48,696 nucleotides of DNA from Steroidobacteraceae bacterium (GTDB lineage: Bacteria > Pseudomonadota > Gammaproteobacteria > Steroidobacterales > Steroidobacteraceae): contig JAFMJH010000014.1 of assembly GCA_017853555.1 (NCBI GenBank), positions 1 to 48,696 on the forward strand. The letters are read 5' to 3'. Below, in pieces: positions 1-10,304 of the stretch. Numbering within the stretch: the first letter of the stretch is position 1; each line of letters starts with the position of its first letter. The notes below the pieces were generated by a model that made no database searches, had not been told where the DNA came from, and saw only the letters and a list, made by a program, of their open reading frames with translations. Both the position numbers and the translations under genes were made by a program.

Positions 1-1368
1 GTTTGTGGTGGCCGCCGGCATGACGCCGAGCCGCAGCCGGGCGCGCAGACCGGGCTCGGCACTTTCGAGAAACAAATTGCCGCCATGCAGTCGCGCCACG
101 GCCGCCGCGATCGCAAGCCCCATGCCGGCCCCCGTTTCGTCACCCCCCTCGAGTCGCACGAACGGCTGCAGCACTTGTGCGCGCGCATGCTCCGGCACAC
201 CCGGACCGCGATCCTCGACCACCACGTCACACCCGGCACCCGGGCCGCGCGACTCGACGGTCACTTTGAGCGGCTGACCGGGTGGCGAAAACTTGATGGC
301 GTTGTCGAGCAGATTGCTGACCGCTTGCGAGAGCAACTGGCGGTGCGCCACGGCCGTACACGACGCCAACTGACGCGCGATGGGTTGCGAACGCTCTTCG
401 GCCAGCGGCTCGAAGAGATCGATCACGTCGGCCACCACCGCCGTCACGTCGACTTGCTCCATCGATTCGCGCGACAGGCCCGCTTCGGCGCGTGCCAGAT
501 CCACCAAGGCGTTGAAGGTCTGCAACGCGCGCGTGGCGTTCGTTTCGGCGAGCGCCAAAGCCGCATCGCGCGTGGCGTCATCGCCCGCGACACGCGCCGC
601 TTCGATGCCGCGTCGAACACGCATCAAAGGTCGGCGCAGATCGTGCGCCAAACTCTCCGTCACCGTGCGCAAACCGCCGACCAGCGCTTCGTTCTGATCC
701 AGCATTTCGTTGAAGGTGCGCGTCATGGAACCGAGCGCCTCGAAGCGCTGCGGCTGGGGCGCGCGCGCCGCCATCTGACCGCGCATGATGCGTTTGGCGG
801 TCTCGGAGAGCGAGCGCAAATGCGATACGACGTAGCGATCGAACACGACCAAGGTCAGGATCGCCGCAAACAGCAAGACGAGCACGGCGACGGTCGAGGC
901 GTAAGCGAAATCGCGCGCCAGAATGCTGCGCCGCACGTCGATGCGGCCGATGATGACCCGCGCACCGTCCGCAAGCCGGATGAAGCACACATAGGCATCC
1001 TGCTTGTCGGCGAGCGGGATTCGTGCGTGATTCGGCAGTGTTACCAGTCGCTCGAACCCGATCGGAATCTGTTTCGTGTCGACGATGAGCGGGCGGTCAT
1101 CGGCGTCCACCATCATCCAGAAATACGTTCGATCGGCATACCCCGTGCGGATGCGCAGCGCGCGCAGCAACGTTTCGCGACCGGCCGTACGGTCGATCCG
1201 ATCGGTCAGCTCGAGTTCGCGATCGAGAATGCGATGGGTATCGGCTTCGACGAGCGCGGCAACGCGCCGTTGCAACCACGCATAGCTGCCGGCGAAGGTG
1301 AGCAGAATCACCCAGACGGCCAACGAAGTCGCAAGCAAGGTGCGACGATCCGACAAACTCTTCAGCAT
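1..1368 (-). CDS. Sensor histidine kinase (3' end outside window)
   Basis: Membrane histidine kinase; 456 residues are readable and the frame is still open at position 1. Visible in order: a transmembrane segment at about residues 11-32; a periplasmic sensor domain with a YFWMM stretch; a second transmembrane segment at about 160-180; a HAMP-like linker; a dimerisation box with the phospho-acceptor His in AHDLRRPL; then the ATPase boxes DNAIKF (N), EDRGPGVP (G1) and GAGMGLAIA (G2). The ATG at 1366-1368 is chosen because the first hydrophobic helix follows at once. It is transcribed away from the OmpR-type regulator starting at 1454, only 85 nt off, so the two probably form a pair despite the divergent arrangement. 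The ligand is unknown. Confidence is high for the class and low for any named system. Confidence 0.9.
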   Translation of the reverse strand, partial: MLKSLSDRRTLLATSLAVWVILLTFAGSYAWLQRRVAALVEADTHRILDRELELTDRIDRTAGRETLLRALRIRTGYADRTYFWMMVDADDRPLIVDTKQIPIGFERLVTLPNHARIPLADKQDAYVCFIRLADGARVIIGRIDVRRSILARDFAYASTVAVLVLLFAAILTLVVFDRYVVSHLRSLSETAKRIMRGQMAARAPQPQRFEALGSMTRTFNEMLDQNEALVGGLRTVTESLAHDLRRPLMRVRRGIEAARVAGDDATRDAALALAETNATRALQTFNALVDLARAEAGLSRESMEQVDVTAVVADVIDLFEPLAEERSQPIARQLASCTAVAHRQLLSQAVSNLLDNAIKFSPPGQPLKVTVESRGPGAGCDVVVEDRGPGVPEHARAQVLQPFVRLEGGDETGAGMGLAIAAAVARLHGGNLFLESAEPGLRARLRLGVMPAATTN

Positions 1369-1404
1369 GGCCCAGCATGCCACGACGCGGCGACGGAGCC
1401 AAAG

Positions 1405-1433
1405 TTCGCCCGCGGATGCTCATGCTCTACAAT
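1405..1433 (+). promoter_or_regulatory. Candidate sigma-70 promoter for the response regulator
   Basis: TTCGCC (1405-1410), a 17-nt spacer and TACAAT (1428-1433) precede the GTG start at 1454. The -10 matches consensus at 5 of 6 bases and the -35 is weak. A GGAG ribosome-binding site lies at about 1443-1446. This is a visual match in an 85-nt divergent gap. Confidence 0.4.
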
Positions 1434-1453
1434 GACGCGCACGGAGACACCTC

Positions 1454-2122
1454 GTGGTCATACTGCTCATCGAAGACGACCTCACCCTCGCCCGCGAGCT
1501 CGGCACGCTGCTCGGGCAACACGGCTATGCCGTCGAACACGTCGCCGACGGCATCGCGGGGCTCGCGCGTGCGGAATCGGGCGAGTACGGATTGATCATC
1601 GGTGACCGCATGCTGCCGCGGCTCGACGGTCTCGAAATCGTGCGTCGGCTGCGCGAACGCGGCGACAAAACTCCGGTGCTGCTGCTGTCGGCGCTAGACT
1701 CGGTCGACGAGCGGGTCCGGGGTTTGCGCGCGGGCGGCGACGACTACCTCGGCAAACCCTACGCCAGCGAAGAGCTGCTCGCGCGCGTCGAATCGCTCCT
1801 GCGTCGCGGCCGCGACGCGACCGTCACCACTTTGAAAGTGGACGATCTTGAGCTCGACCTGCTGACGCATCGCGCCACGCGCGCCGGGCGCGCGCTCGAT
1901 CTCACCGCGCGGGAATTCCGCTTGCTGGAATTTTTGACGCGTCACGCGGGGCAAATCGTGACGCGAGCGATGTTGCTGCAGGGCGTGTGGGACATCCATT
2001 ACGACCCCGAGACCAACGTGGTCGATGTGCACGTCAGCCGATTGCGCCAAGCGGTCGATCGCGACTTTGCGCGGCCCCTGATCCACACGGTGCGCGGCGC
2101 GGGTTACTCGCTGCACGCCTGA
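1454..2122 (+). CDS. OmpR/PhoB-family response regulator
   Basis: DNA-binding response regulator of 222 residues, the usual length. The receiver domain (about 1-118) has the acidic pair E7/D8, phospho-acceptor D51 in the IIGDRMLP stretch, the switch residue S79 and K101 in GKPY. A C-terminal winged helix (about 130-220) carries the family signatures LTAREFRLLEFL, VDVHVSRLR and TVRGAGY. Translation starts at GTG with a GGAG site 8 nt upstream; no ATG fits the conserved N-terminus. It lies head to head with the histidine kinase, which is its likely partner. Its stop runs 19 nt into the convergent alpha/beta hydrolase gene. Target genes cannot be told from the sequence. Confidence 0.94.
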   Translation: MVILLIEDDLTLARELGTLLGQHGYAVEHVADGIAGLARAESGEYGLIIGDRMLPRLDGLEIVRRLRERGDKTPVLLLSALDSVDERVRGLRAGGDDYLGKPYASEELLARVESLLRRGRDATVTTLKVDDLELDLLTHRATRAGRALDLTAREFRLLEFLTRHAGQIVTRAMLLQGVWDIHYDPETNVVDVHVSRLRQAVDRDFARPLIHTVRGAGYSLHA

Positions 2123-2748
2123 GCGGCGACGAAGGTCTCGACCGCGGTACGCACTTCGGCCAACAGGCCGTGGAAGAAATGATCGGCGGCGGCCACCGAC
2201 ACCACGGTCGAATTCGGCGCGATTCCGCGTACGTACTCCGTCACGGCGCGTGCATCGACGAGTTCGTCGCGCTCGCCTTGCAAGACGAGCCACGGACACG
2301 ACGGCGCCGCGATCGACGCAAAGTCCCAGCGTCCGACCGGCGGCGCAACCGTCACGAGCAGCGCGGGCTGCTCGCACGCCGCCGCACGCAACGCGACCCA
2401 CGCCCCAAAGGAAAATCCGCCCAACCACAGCGGCAAACCCGGCCATCGCTGCCGCGCCCACGCGACGATGGTCCGCAGGTCGTCGAATTCCCCGCGGCCT
2501 TCGTCGTGCACGCCGGCGCTCGCGCCGACACCCCGAAAATTGAAGCGCACCGTCGCCGCACCCTGCGCGACGAACGCACGCGCGACCGTGTGGATGACTT
2601 TGTTGGTGAGCGATCCGCCGAACAGAGGGTGCGGATGGCAACACACGGCCACGGCAAGCAGCGGAACGGCCGACGGGGTCTCGATCAAAAGTTCGAGATC
2701 ACCCGCCGCGCCGGCAAGCAGCAAGCGTTCAGGGGCTGCGATGGACAA
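2104..2748 (-). CDS. Alpha/beta hydrolase, COG2945-like
   Basis: Small soluble serine hydrolase of 214 residues. The nucleophile elbow is GFSFG, the acid is probably the Asp in GERDELVD, and the catalytic His lies in ADHFFHG. An N-terminal CHPHPLFGG stretch and RFNFRGVG, which forms the oxyanion region, are typical of the short COG2945 group of proteins without a lid domain. The likely start is TTG at 2746-2748, which keeps the conserved N-terminal strand; a TTG at 2724 is an alternative. The gene overlaps the end of the amidohydrolase by 20 nt, so it is the last gene of the minus-strand train. Substrate unknown. Confidence 0.85.
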   Translation of the reverse strand: MSIAAPERLLLAGAAGDLELLIETPSAVPLLAVAVCCHPHPLFGGSLTNKVIHTVARAFVAQGAATVRFNFRGVGASAGVHDEGRGEFDDLRTIVAWARQRWPGLPLWLGGFSFGAWVALRAAACEQPALLVTVAPPVGRWDFASIAAPSCPWLVLQGERDELVDARAVTEYVRGIAPNSTVVSVAAADHFFHGLLAEVRTAVETFVAAQACSE

Positions 2749-4039
2749 CGCCGCCCTTCATCACGAAATTGATGCGCCGCATCGCCGAGATATCGACGAG
2801 CGGATCACCGGGAACCGCCACGAGATCAGCCAACTTGCCGACCTGCACCGTCCCCAGGCGATCATCGACGTCCAGAAACTTGGCGGGCACGATGGTGGCC
2901 GACTTGATCGCTTCGAGCGCGGGCATGCCCGCCTCGACCATCAGCACGAACTCGCGCGCATTGTCGCCATGCGCCGACACGCCAGTGTCGGTGCCAAAGA
3001 CGATTTTGACGCCCGCTTTGTAGGCCTTGGCGAACGTGCTCTGGATGACCGGCCCGATGCTCGCCGCCTTCGGGCGCACGACCTCCGGAAAGAATCCCGG
3101 CTCTTGCGATCGATCGAACACCCAGCGACCTGCGGTGATCGTAGGGACGTAATACGTGCCTTTCTGTTTCATCAAGTTCATGGTTTCTTCGTCCATGAAC
3201 GTGCCGTGCTCGATCGAGTCGACGCCGGCGCGTACCGCGCGCTTCATGCCCTCTGCGCCGTGCGCGTGCGCGGCGACTTTGAAGCCGTAGTCGTGCGCCG
3301 TGGTGACGACGGCACGGATTTCCTCTTCGGTGAACTGCGGATTCAAGCCGTTCTTCGCGATCGACAGCACGCCGCCCGTCGCGGTGATCTTGATGAGATC
3401 GGAGCCTTCCTTGTACCGCTGACGCACCGCTTGCACTGCCGCCTCGGGTCCGTCGATCACGCCATCCCGCGGGCCGACGTCGGCACCGCCGAGAAAATCC
3501 GCCCAACCGTTCGTGGGGTCGGCATGGCCGCCGGTGGTGGCGATCGCCTTGCCGGCGGCAAAAATACGCGGGCCTGGAACTTTGCCCGCATTGATGGCAT
3601 CGCGCAGTGCAAGACTCGCGCGGAACGAGTCGCCGAGATCGCGCACCGTGGTGAACCCCGCCTGCAACGTGCGCTGCGCGTACACCACGCCGTCGATCGC
3701 CACGTCACCGGCATCTTTTTTGAAGCGATCGAGTTCCGACGTGCGGCTTTGCTGACTCGTCAGATGCACGTGCATGTCCATGAGACCGGGCATCAGTGTG
3801 CCCTTGCGCAAATCGATGACGCGGTCGTTGGCGCCGGGTTTGCGATAACCGGCTTCGATCGCGACGATGCGGTCCTGATCGACGATGACCGTTCGCTCGA
3901 CGAGCGGCGCCTCGCCAACGGCGTCGATCACGCGACCTGCATGGATGAGGATCGCCGCGGGCGCGCTCGTGAACGCACTCGCCACCAACACGCCGAGCAT
4001 GAATTTGTAGATGATCTTGCGCATGTCAGAACGCCTCAT
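2729..4039 (-). CDS. Secreted metal-dependent amidohydrolase (imidazolonepropionase-like)
   Basis: 436 residues with an N-terminal signal peptide ending near PAA, so it is probably exported. The amidohydrolase fold is shown by the metal motif HVH (90-92), a GGHAD loop, the bridging Lys region in [24 protein letters not shown] and GTDTG with the last metal Asp. This is the arrangement of the imidazolonepropionase-like/Xaa-Pro dipeptidase branch of secreted amidohydrolases, which are often peptide or amide hydrolases. The ATG at 4039 overlaps the FKBP stop (ATGA); an internal ATG at 4024 gives a cleaner signal peptide. It is coupled to the FKBP and hydrolase genes. Substrate unknown. Confidence 0.87.
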   Translation of the reverse strand: MRRSDMRKIIYKFMLGVLVASAFTSAPAAILIHAGRVIDAVGEAPLVERTVIVDQDRIVAIEAGYRKPGANDRVIDLRKGTLMPGLMDMHVHLTSQQSRTSELDRFKKDAGDVAIDGVVYAQRTLQAGFTTVRDLGDSFRASLALRDAINAGKVPGPRIFAAGKAIATTGGHADPTNGWADFLGGADVGPRDGVIDGPEAAVQAVRQRYKEGSDLIKITATGGVLSIAKNGLNPQFTEEEIRAVVTTAHDYGFKVAAHAHGAEGMKRAVRAGVDSIEHGTFMDEETMNLMKQKGTYYVPTITAGRWVFDRSQEPGFFPEVVRPKAASIGPVIQSTFAKAYKAGVKIVFGTDTGVSAHGDNAREFVLMVEAGMPALEAIKSATIVPAKFLDVDDRLGTVQVGKLADLVAVPGDPLVDISAMRRINFVMKGGVVHRSP

Positions 4040-4530
4040 TGAATGGCCACGAGTTCGACGTCGAACACCAAGGTCGCGCCGCCGGGGATGACGCCGCCCG
4101 CGCCGCGCGCGCCGTAACCGAGTTCCGCAGGTACGACCAGGCGTCGACGCCCGCCGACCTTCATGCCGGCGACCCCGAGATCCCAGCCGCGGATCACTTC
4201 ACCGGCGCCCACCTCGAAAGCGAACGGCTCGCCGTGATCGTGCGAGCTGTCGAACTTGCGCCCTTTGTTTTCTGCAGCCGCGGCGTCGTACAGCCAGCCG
4301 GTGTAATGCACGACTGCCGTCTGGCCGTTGGCGACCGCGGCACCGGCGCCGTCCGACAATTCGGTGATCAAAGATTCGTTCACGTTGGCTCCCGCTGGGG
4401 TGTTGGAATTCTGGGTGACGGCGACGGGCGCAGAAGTCGCGGCATTGCGTCGCGCTGCCTCGGCCCACTGCCGCGCGAACATGACGAGTACACCCACCGC
4501 GACGATCAGGATCAGCATCAGGACGCGCAT
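4036..4530 (-). CDS. FKBP-type peptidyl-prolyl isomerase, membrane-anchored
   Basis: Peptidyl-prolyl cis-trans isomerase of 164 residues. An N-terminal hydrophobic helix (about 3-18) serves as signal anchor or uncleaved signal peptide. A single FKBP domain follows, with [14 protein letters not shown], the EVIRGWD signature, GYGARG and the terminal strand LVFDVELV. It therefore acts on the periplasmic side of the inner membrane. The start at 4530 is chosen because its A is shared with the msrB stop (TGATG); a longer frame exists but lies inside msrB. The next gene starts with a 4-nt overlap. Together with msrB and htpG it looks like part of a protein-folding and repair group. Confidence 0.9.
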   Translation of the reverse strand: MRVLMLILIVAVGVLVMFARQWAEAARRNAATSAPVAVTQNSNTPAGANVNESLITELSDGAGAAVANGQTAVVHYTGWLYDAAAAENKGRKFDSSHDHGEPFAFEVGAGEVIRGWDLGVAGMKVGGRRRLVVPAELGYGARGAGGVIPGGATLVFDVELVAIQ

Positions 4531-4964
4531 CAGCGCGACTCGGCAGCGTCGTCCTTCGCGCCCGCGCGAAAATCGAGCGACACCGAATTGATGCAATAGC
4601 GCAGACCGGTGGGTCGCGGCCCGTCTTCAAATACGTGACCGAGATGCGCGTTGCAACGTGCACAGACGACTTCGGTACGCACCATGCCATGACTCGAATC
4701 ACGAATCTCGCGTACCCGATCGCCCGCGAGCGGCGTCCAAAAACTCGGCCAGCCCGAACCCGAGTCGTACTTGGTGTCGGAGGCGAACAAGGCCGAGCCG
4801 CAGCAGACGCAGGCGTAGGTGCCCTGCTCTTTGTTGTGCGTGTAGGCACCGGTGAATGCGCGCTCGGTACCGTGACGTTGCGTCACTTCGAATGCGAGCG
4901 GCGACAGACGCGCCCGCAATTCGTCGGTGCTCGGTACGTGCCGGTCGTGCTCGGAGTCGCCCAT
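4530..4964 (-). CDS. msrB: Peptide-methionine (R)-S-oxide reductase
   Basis: Reduces methionine-R-sulfoxide in proteins, probably with thioredoxin as reductant; cytoplasmic, as there is no signal peptide. The 144 residues carry the SelR fold: zinc ligands C52/C55 and C101/C104, the GSGWPSFW substrate loop and catalytic C124 in RYCINS. The acidic, Ser-rich tail ends directly on the next start codon. It starts 7 nt after htpG and shares one base with the FKBP gene, so co-expression with chaperone and isomerase genes is likely. Confidence 0.96.
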   Translation of the reverse strand: MGDSEHDRHVPSTDELRARLSPLAFEVTQRHGTERAFTGAYTHNKEQGTYACVCCGSALFASDTKYDSGSGWPSFWTPLAGDRVREIRDSSHGMVRTEVVCARCNAHLGHVFEDGPRPTGLRYCINSVSLDFRAGAKDDAAESR

Positions 4965-4971
4965 GGCGCGA

Positions 4972-6867
4972 TTATGCCATGAGGCGACCGAGCACCCGGT
5001 TCAGGCGTCGCACGAACTCGCCCGGGTTGGCGATGCTGCCCGACTCGGCGAGCTTCGCCTGCTCGAACACCAAAAGTGCCAACTCGTCGAACTCGCCGCC
5101 CTCGGGCGTCGCCGCCAAATGACGCAGCAAAGCATGGCCCGCGTTGATCTCGAGCGACGGTTTGGAGTCGGGCACGCTCTGTCCCGCAGCCTGCAGGATG
5201 CGGCGCATCTGCGCCCCGGGGTCACCCTCGGCCAGCACCAGACAGGCGGGCGTATCGGCGAGACGGCCGCTCACCTTGACGTCCAGAACGCGCTCACCCA
5301 GAGCTTTTTTGAGGCGGGCGATCAGGTCGGCCGCATCCTTGCCGGCTTGCTCGGCCGCACTCTTGTCGGCCGCGTCTTCGAGTTCGCCGAGCTCGAGATC
5401 ACCGCGCGCGACGTCTTTAAAACGCTTGCCGTCGAATTCACGCAGATACCCCATCATCCATTCGTCGACGCGGTCCGCGAACAGCAGCACTTCGACGCCT
5501 TTCGATTTCAGCACTTCGAGATAGGGACTGCTGCGCGCCGCCGCGACCGAATCGGCCACGATGTAATAGATGCGTTGCTGACCGGTCTTCATGCGCGCGA
5601 CGTAGTCGGGCAACGTCGTCGTCGGCGCATCCGACTCGTCGTGCGTGCTCGCAAAGCGCAACAACGGCAGGATGCGCTCGCGGTTGCCGCTGTCCTCGCC
5701 GACGCCCTCCTTGAGCACGGCGCCGAACTCCTTCCAGAACGCCGCATATTTTTCAGGCTCGTCCTTCGCGAGCTTGCCCAACAGGTCGAGCGCACGCCGC
5801 GTAAGCGCCGTACGCATCGCCTCGACTTCCGAATCCTGCTGCAGAAGTTCGCGCGAAACGTTGAGCGGCAGGTCGTTCGAGTCGAGCACGCCGCGCACGA
5901 AGCGCAAATAGAGCGGCAGAAACTGCTCGGCATCGTCCATGATGAATACGCGCCGGACGTACAACTTGAGTCCGCGCGTCGCGTCGCGCTGGAAGAGATC
6001 GAACGGCGCGCGCGCCGGCACGTACAGGAGCGAAGTGTATTCGCGCTTGCCCTCGACCTTGTTGTGACTCCAGGCGAGCGGCTCCGCGAAATCGTGTGCG
6101 ACATGCTGGTAGAACTCGCGATACTCCTCGTCCGTGATGTCGCTGCGCGCACGCGTCCACAGCGCCTTGGCCTGATTGACCGGCTCCCAATCGAGCGTCG
6201 CCTCGCCTTCCTTGCGCATCGACACCGGGAAAGCGATGTGGTCCGAATAACGCCGCACCAGCGAGCGCAGCCGCCACGCGTCGGCGAATTCTTTGGCGGC
6301 ATCCTTCAGATGCAGCACGATCCGCGTACCTCGCTCGGGCAACACGGCCGCCTCGACCGTGAAGTCGCCGTCCGCTTTCGACGCCCAACGCACGCCGTCG
6401 TTCGCCGCGACACCGGCCTTGCGCGTGTACACCTCGACCTCGTCCGCAACGATGAAGGCGGAATAGAAGCCGACGCCGAATTGGCCGATCAACTGCGAGT
6501 CTTTCTGCTGATCACCGGTCAGCCGCGAGAAAAACTCGGCGGTGCCCGATTTGGCGATCGTGCCCAAGTGCGCGATCGCCTCGTCGCGCGTCATGCCGAT
6601 CCCGTTGTCGCGGATGGTGATGGTGTTTTTCTCGGCGTCGTGATCGACCCAGATCTGCAGCTCGGTCGCCCCCTCGTACAACGACGCATCCGACAGCGCG
6701 AGAAAACGCAGCTTGTCGTTCGCGTCCGAGGCGTTCGAGATCAACTCGCGCAGAAAAATTTCACGGTGGCTGTACAGCGAGTGGATCATGAGCTTCAAAA
6801 GCTCGCGAACCTCGGCCTGGAAGCCGTGCTTTTCGGCGGGGGCGGTCGTTGCAGTGGTGTCGTTCAT
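4972..6867 (-). CDS. htpG: Hsp90-family molecular chaperone HtpG
   Basis: Cytosolic ATP-dependent chaperone of 631 residues (E. coli about 624). The GHKL ATPase domain has [33 protein letters not shown] and the lid motif [11 protein letters not shown]. The middle domain includes VRRVFIMDD and the [16 protein letters not shown] signature, followed by the C-terminal dimerisation region. The ATG at 6867 overlaps the ppnN stop by 4 nt, so translation is coupled. I see no sigma-32 promoter directly in front, which suggests read-through from upstream genes or an internal promoter in ppnN. Confidence 0.98.
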   Translation of the reverse strand: MNDTTATTAPAEKHGFQAEVRELLKLMIHSLYSHREIFLRELISNASDANDKLRFLALSDASLYEGATELQIWVDHDAEKNTITIRDNGIGMTRDEAIAHLGTIAKSGTAEFFSRLTGDQQKDSQLIGQFGVGFYSAFIVADEVEVYTRKAGVAANDGVRWASKADGDFTVEAAVLPERGTRIVLHLKDAAKEFADAWRLRSLVRRYSDHIAFPVSMRKEGEATLDWEPVNQAKALWTRARSDITDEEYREFYQHVAHDFAEPLAWSHNKVEGKREYTSLLYVPARAPFDLFQRDATRGLKLYVRRVFIMDDAEQFLPLYLRFVRGVLDSNDLPLNVSRELLQQDSEVEAMRTALTRRALDLLGKLAKDEPEKYAAFWKEFGAVLKEGVGEDSGNRERILPLLRFASTHDESDAPTTTLPDYVARMKTGQQRIYYIVADSVAAARSSPYLEVLKSKGVEVLLFADRVDEWMMGYLREFDGKRFKDVARGDLELGELEDAADKSAAEQAGKDAADLIARLKKALGERVLDVKVSGRLADTPACLVLAEGDPGAQMRRILQAAGQSVPDSKPSLEINAGHALLRHLAATPEGGEFDELALLVFEQAKLAESGSIANPGEFVRRLNRVLGRLMA

Positions 6868-8252
6868 GATTTGACTATGCGATAGCAGGGTGTGTAGGTG
6901 GAACCGGGGAGCTTCATGCGCTGCTGTGCCACGAAACCGGCGAGCAGTTCGTCAAGCATCGCCATCACCGCAGGGTCACCCACGAGCTCGAACGGCCCGT
7001 GCCGCTCGATCGCGGTGACACCCTGCTCTTTGACGTTGCCCGACACGATGCCCGAGAACGCGCGCCGCAAATCCGCGGCCAACTCGTGCACCGGCAGATC
7101 GCGATGCAAACGCAGCTGTCGCATCGCCGCGTGCGTCACTTCGAAGGGCTGCTGGAAGGCCTCGCCGATCCGCAACAACCAGTTGAAGTTGTACGAATCG
7201 GCATGCTGGCGGCGAAATTCGCGCACGTCGTCGAGGCCGCGATCCATGATCCGCGCGACTTCAGCCGGATCGTCGATCACGACCCGCAGCCGATCGGCCG
7301 CCTGCGCACCGAGCGTGCCGATCAGGAATTGCCGGATCTGCTCGAAGTACGCGGCGCTGCGCTTCGGACCCGTCAACACCACCGGGAAGGGCTGCGCCGC
7401 GTTCGCCGGATCCAGCAATATTCCGAGCAGATAAAAGATTTCTTCGGCGGTGCCGGCACCACCGGGGAACACGACGATGCCGTGTCCGATGCGCACGAAC
7501 GCCTCGAGGCGCTTTTCGATGTCCGGCATGATCACGAGGTGATTCACGATCGGATTCGGCGGTTCGGCGGCGATGATGCCGGGCTCGGTCAGACCGATGT
7601 AGCGACCGGTGACGATGCGTTGCTTGGCGTGACCGATCGTCGCACCCTTCATCGGGCCCTTCATCGCACCCGGACCGCAGCCCGTGCACACGTCGAGACC
7701 GCGCAGACCGAGTTCGTATCCGACTTTTTTCGTGTACTCGTATTCCTCGCGGTTGATCGAATGTCCGCCCCAGCACACCACCACGTTCGGACGCAGCTTG
7801 TGATCGAGCAGACGGGCGTTGCGCAGGATGTGGAACACCGCATTGGTGACCGCCTGCGGCTTGCCCAGATCGAAACGCCCGCTGTCGACGATTTCGTTGG
7901 CCGTGTAGACGACGTCGCGCAACACGGCGAACAACAATTCCTTGATGCCGCGGATCATCTCGCCGTCCACGAAGGCCGAAGCCGGCGCATTGCGGATCTC
8001 GAGCTTCACGCCGAACGCGTGTCTCAGCAGGCGTATGTCGAAGTCGCGGTATTTGTCGAAGATCACGCGCGCATCGTCGGTGTCGCTGCCGGCATTGAGC
8101 ACCGCGAGCGCGCAGCGCCGAAACAGCGGATAAAGGCCGCCCTGACCGCTCGACAGCAGCTGTTCGATTTCGTCTTGCGACAGACTTTCGAGTGCGCCAC
8201 GCGGCGCCACGCGCGCGTCGACGAACTCGGGAATGACGATGCTGGTTTCCAA
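6864..8252 (-). CDS. ppnN: Pyrimidine/purine nucleotide 5'-monophosphate nucleosidase (LOG family)
   Basis: Cleaves nucleoside monophosphates to ribose 5-phosphate and free base; E. coli PpnN (YgdH) is activated by ppGpp. About 462 residues, matching the E. coli protein almost along its whole length. Visible are [29 protein letters not shown], the LOG signature [10 protein letters not shown] and the closing [12 protein letters not shown] and [12 protein letters not shown] segments. No in-frame ATG exists near the 5' end. The TTG at 8252 is preferred because GAGG lies about 10 nt upstream and it clears the previous gene. A TTG at 8303 or a GTG at 8210 are alternatives. It is linked to htpG by a 4-nt overlap. 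Confidence 0.95.
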   Translation of the reverse strand: METSIVIPEFVDARVAPRGALESLSQDEIEQLLSSGQGGLYPLFRRCALAVLNAGSDTDDARVIFDKYRDFDIRLLRHAFGVKLEIRNAPASAFVDGEMIRGIKELLFAVLRDVVYTANEIVDSGRFDLGKPQAVTNAVFHILRNARLLDHKLRPNVVVCWGGHSINREEYEYTKKVGYELGLRGLDVCTGCGPGAMKGPMKGATIGHAKQRIVTGRYIGLTEPGIIAAEPPNPIVNHLVIMPDIEKRLEAFVRIGHGIVVFPGGAGTAEEIFYLLGILLDPANAAQPFPVVLTGPKRSAAYFEQIRQFLIGTLGAQAADRLRVVIDDPAEVARIMDRGLDDVREFRRQHADSYNFNWLLRIGEAFQQPFEVTHAAMRQLRLHRDLPVHELAADLRRAFSGIVSGNVKEQGVTAIERHGPFELVGDPAVMAMLDELLAGFVAQQRMKLPGSTYTPCYRIVKS

Positions 8253-8286
8253 CGTGATGACCTCGCAGACTCCCGGAAATCGGGGC

Positions 8287-8787
8287 TCAGGGACGAATTT
8301 CAATGGGGGTGTTTTCGGGCACGAGCATCCAGACTTCGATCATGTCCGCGTTGTTGAGCGCGATGCACCCGTCGGTCCAATCGGTTTTGGCGTAATACTC
8401 GAGCGACTGCCGCGGTTGGTTCGGCAAGCCGTGGATCATGATCGCCCCGCCCGGCCGTGCGCCGGCGCGGCGCGCCCGGTCGACGTCGCGCGCGTCGGGG
8501 TAGGACACCTGCAGCGACAGGAAGAAATCACTGCGCGGATTGCGCGCGATGATCCGGTAACGCCCCTCCGGGGTGCGCAAGTCGCCCTCGACCTGCTTCG
8601 GCCCGACCGGCTCGACCCCGAGCGCGACGCGATAGGTGCGCAGCACGCGATCGTGCTCGAACAAGGTCATGCGCCGGGCGGATTTCTCGACCAGAATGCG
8701 CGTCGCCATCGGCAGCTCGGAAACGCCATCGGCCCGCGCCCAAGGGGGCACGAGCAACACGACGAGCAAAATGATCCAACGACGCAT
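8287..8787 (-). CDS. Periplasmic L,D-transpeptidase (YkuD domain)
   Basis: 166 residues with a cleavable signal peptide (cut near ARA at about residue 19) and one YkuD domain. Catalytic residues are visible: H119 in MIHG, and the WTDGCIALNN motif with nucleophile C141. Such enzymes make 3-3 peptidoglycan cross-links or attach proteins to the wall; with no wall-binding domain it resembles short ErfK/YafK-type proteins. The ATG at 8787 gives the signal peptide directly; longer readings run into the transglycosylase gene. It starts 8 nt after the MltD-like gene, so two wall-modifying enzymes are co-expressed. Confidence 0.93.
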   Translation of the reverse strand: MRRWIILLVVLLVPPWARADGVSELPMATRILVEKSARRMTLFEHDRVLRTYRVALGVEPVGPKQVEGDLRTPEGRYRIIARNPRSDFFLSLQVSYPDARDVDRARRAGARPGGAIMIHGLPNQPRQSLEYYAKTDWTDGCIALNNADMIEVWMLVPENTPIEIRP

Positions 8788-8795
8788 GCGGGCGA

Positions 8796-10304
8796 TTATA
8801 GAGCCGGCGCAGCGCCTCCCATCGGAATGCGCAACGTGGCGCCCCGGCGCAGCTTGGCCTGCGGCGGCAGATCGTTGGCCCGTGCGAGCTCGGCGATGCT
8901 GACGCCGAATTGGCGCGCCAACGACGACAGGCTGTCGCCGCGGCGCACGCGATGGGTACGCGCCTGCGTCTGCGGCTGCGCGGCCGGAGGCTCGGACGCG
9001 GCGGCGACCCGCACCGCAGCAGGCGCACCCGCCGCGGCGGCGGCGCCTTGCGCACGGGCTTCGGCTGCCGCGACGCTCGCGGCATAGCGCGCCGCGACGC
9101 GCGGCTCTTCGACCAGCACTTCCGTTCCCAGGGACTTGGCGAAATCGGCCGCGGCGACGGCGGCTTCGGCAGGCACCCGCAATCGATAGCCCCGCGGCAT
9201 CCGCCGCTCGCCGGACCACACCAGACGGCGCAGCGCCGGATTCAATTCACGCATGGTCTCGCGCGAGAGCCCGAGCCGTCGTTCCACCGTCTCCACCGGC
9301 ACCTGCGTGGGCAGGTCGATTTCATAGAACTGCAGCGGTGCCGCACGCTCGATCTTGCCGAAATAGCGGTCCGGGTTTTGGTCGATGGTGAGCGCCGCGA
9401 GGAACGAAGGGAAAAAATTGCGCGACGCGAAACCGAACGCGCGCCCCTCGTAACGACGCGCGATGACGGCGAAATCGTCCGTCCTCATTGCATCGCGCGC
9501 GCGTCGCATACCCGCCGTGCCGTGGTTGTAAGCGGTGATCGCCAGCGGCCAGCTGCCGAGCGCGCGGTAATTGTTGGCGAGCAGTTGTGCCGCCGCCTCG
9601 GTGGAACGGAACGGGTCCAGACGTTCGTCGACCAGATCGTCCACGCGCATGTACAAGCGTCCGGTCGAACGCATGAACTGCCACAAGCCCGACGCACCGA
9701 CTTTTGAATAAGCCGTGGGCGTGAACGACGACTCGACGTGCGGCAACGCCGCCAACTCCGGCGGCAAGCCGAGTTCGGAGAAGGTGCGCGCGATATGGGT
9801 TTCCCATCGTCCCGAGCGCACGATGCCCTCGCGGAAGCGATCGGCCTGCCCGAGCTGAAAGCGCACGCTCTGCGCGGCCGCGAGCAAACGTTCACGCGTC
9901 GCCTCCGTGCCCCACAACGCGAGCGCGCGCGCCGCCTCGGGTGAAGTCGGCGTCGCGCCGATGGCGAGCGCCTCGGCCGCTTCGCGCAGCGATGCGGCAA
10001 CACGATCACGCGCTTCTGAGATGATTTGACGACGCGCCGGATTCGGTCCGTCGCCCGGCAGGTCGATCACCGCGTAGACGACGCCGAGATTGCGCTCGTC
10101 GTGCAACACGCCCTGACGCGTAGTGACGGATGAATAGATCCGGATCCAGAAATCGACGTCGCGCTGCAATTCGGGTGGACGCGGAATCGCGGACGGTTGT
10201 GCTTGCGCCTGCGCTTGCGGTTGCGCGAACAGGACCGGCGCGTGGAGCGCGCCGCCCGTCAGAATCAGTGAGAGTGCGAGGACCCGCGACCGGGTCAGCC
10301 GCAT
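8796..10304 (-). CDS. MltD-like lytic transglycosylase with LysM domain
   Basis: 502 residues. A signal peptide at 1-25 is followed by a Gln/Ala-rich linker, a helical N-terminal part, a lysozyme-like SLT domain and a C-terminal LysM domain (HRVRRGDSLSSLARQFGV). The catalytic Glu is in HVESSF; GASGLWQFM and ITAYNHG are the other family-1 signatures. It cleaves the glycan strand to 1,6-anhydromuramic acid in the periplasm. MltD proteins are often lipoproteins, but no lipobox Cys is seen here. The ATG at 10304 overlaps the nrdJb end by 10 nt. An Ala-rich linker separates the two halves. Confidence 0.9.
   Translation of the reverse strand: MRLTRSRVLALSLILTGGALHAPVLFAQPQAQAQAQPSAIPRPPELQRDVDFWIRIYSSVTTRQGVLHDERNLGVVYAVIDLPGDGPNPARRQIISEARDRVAASLREAAEALAIGATPTSPEAARALALWGTEATRERLLAAAQSVRFQLGQADRFREGIVRSGRWETHIARTFSELGLPPELAALPHVESSFTPTAYSKVGASGLWQFMRSTGRLYMRVDDLVDERLDPFRSTEAAAQLLANNYRALGSWPLAITAYNHGTAGMRRARDAMRTDDFAVIARRYEGRAFGFASRNFFPSFLAALTIDQNPDRYFGKIERAAPLQFYEIDLPTQVPVETVERRLGLSRETMRELNPALRRLVWSGERRMPRGYRLRVPAEAAVAAADFAKSLGTEVLVEEPRVAARYAASVAAAEARAQGAAAAAGAPAAVRVAAASEPPAAQPQTQARTHRVRRGDSLSSLARQFGVSIAELARANDLPPQAKLRRGATLRIPMGGAAPAL

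Noticed and set aside
85-1605. 506-codon plus-strand open frame over the histidine kinase
   Set aside because: The minus strand encodes all kinase motifs here; the plus frame has none and crosses into the response regulator in another phase.
4927-6885. 652-codon open frame antisense to htpG
   Set aside because: Fully covered by intact HtpG on the other strand; composition is Arg/His/Gln-rich as expected for a shadow frame.
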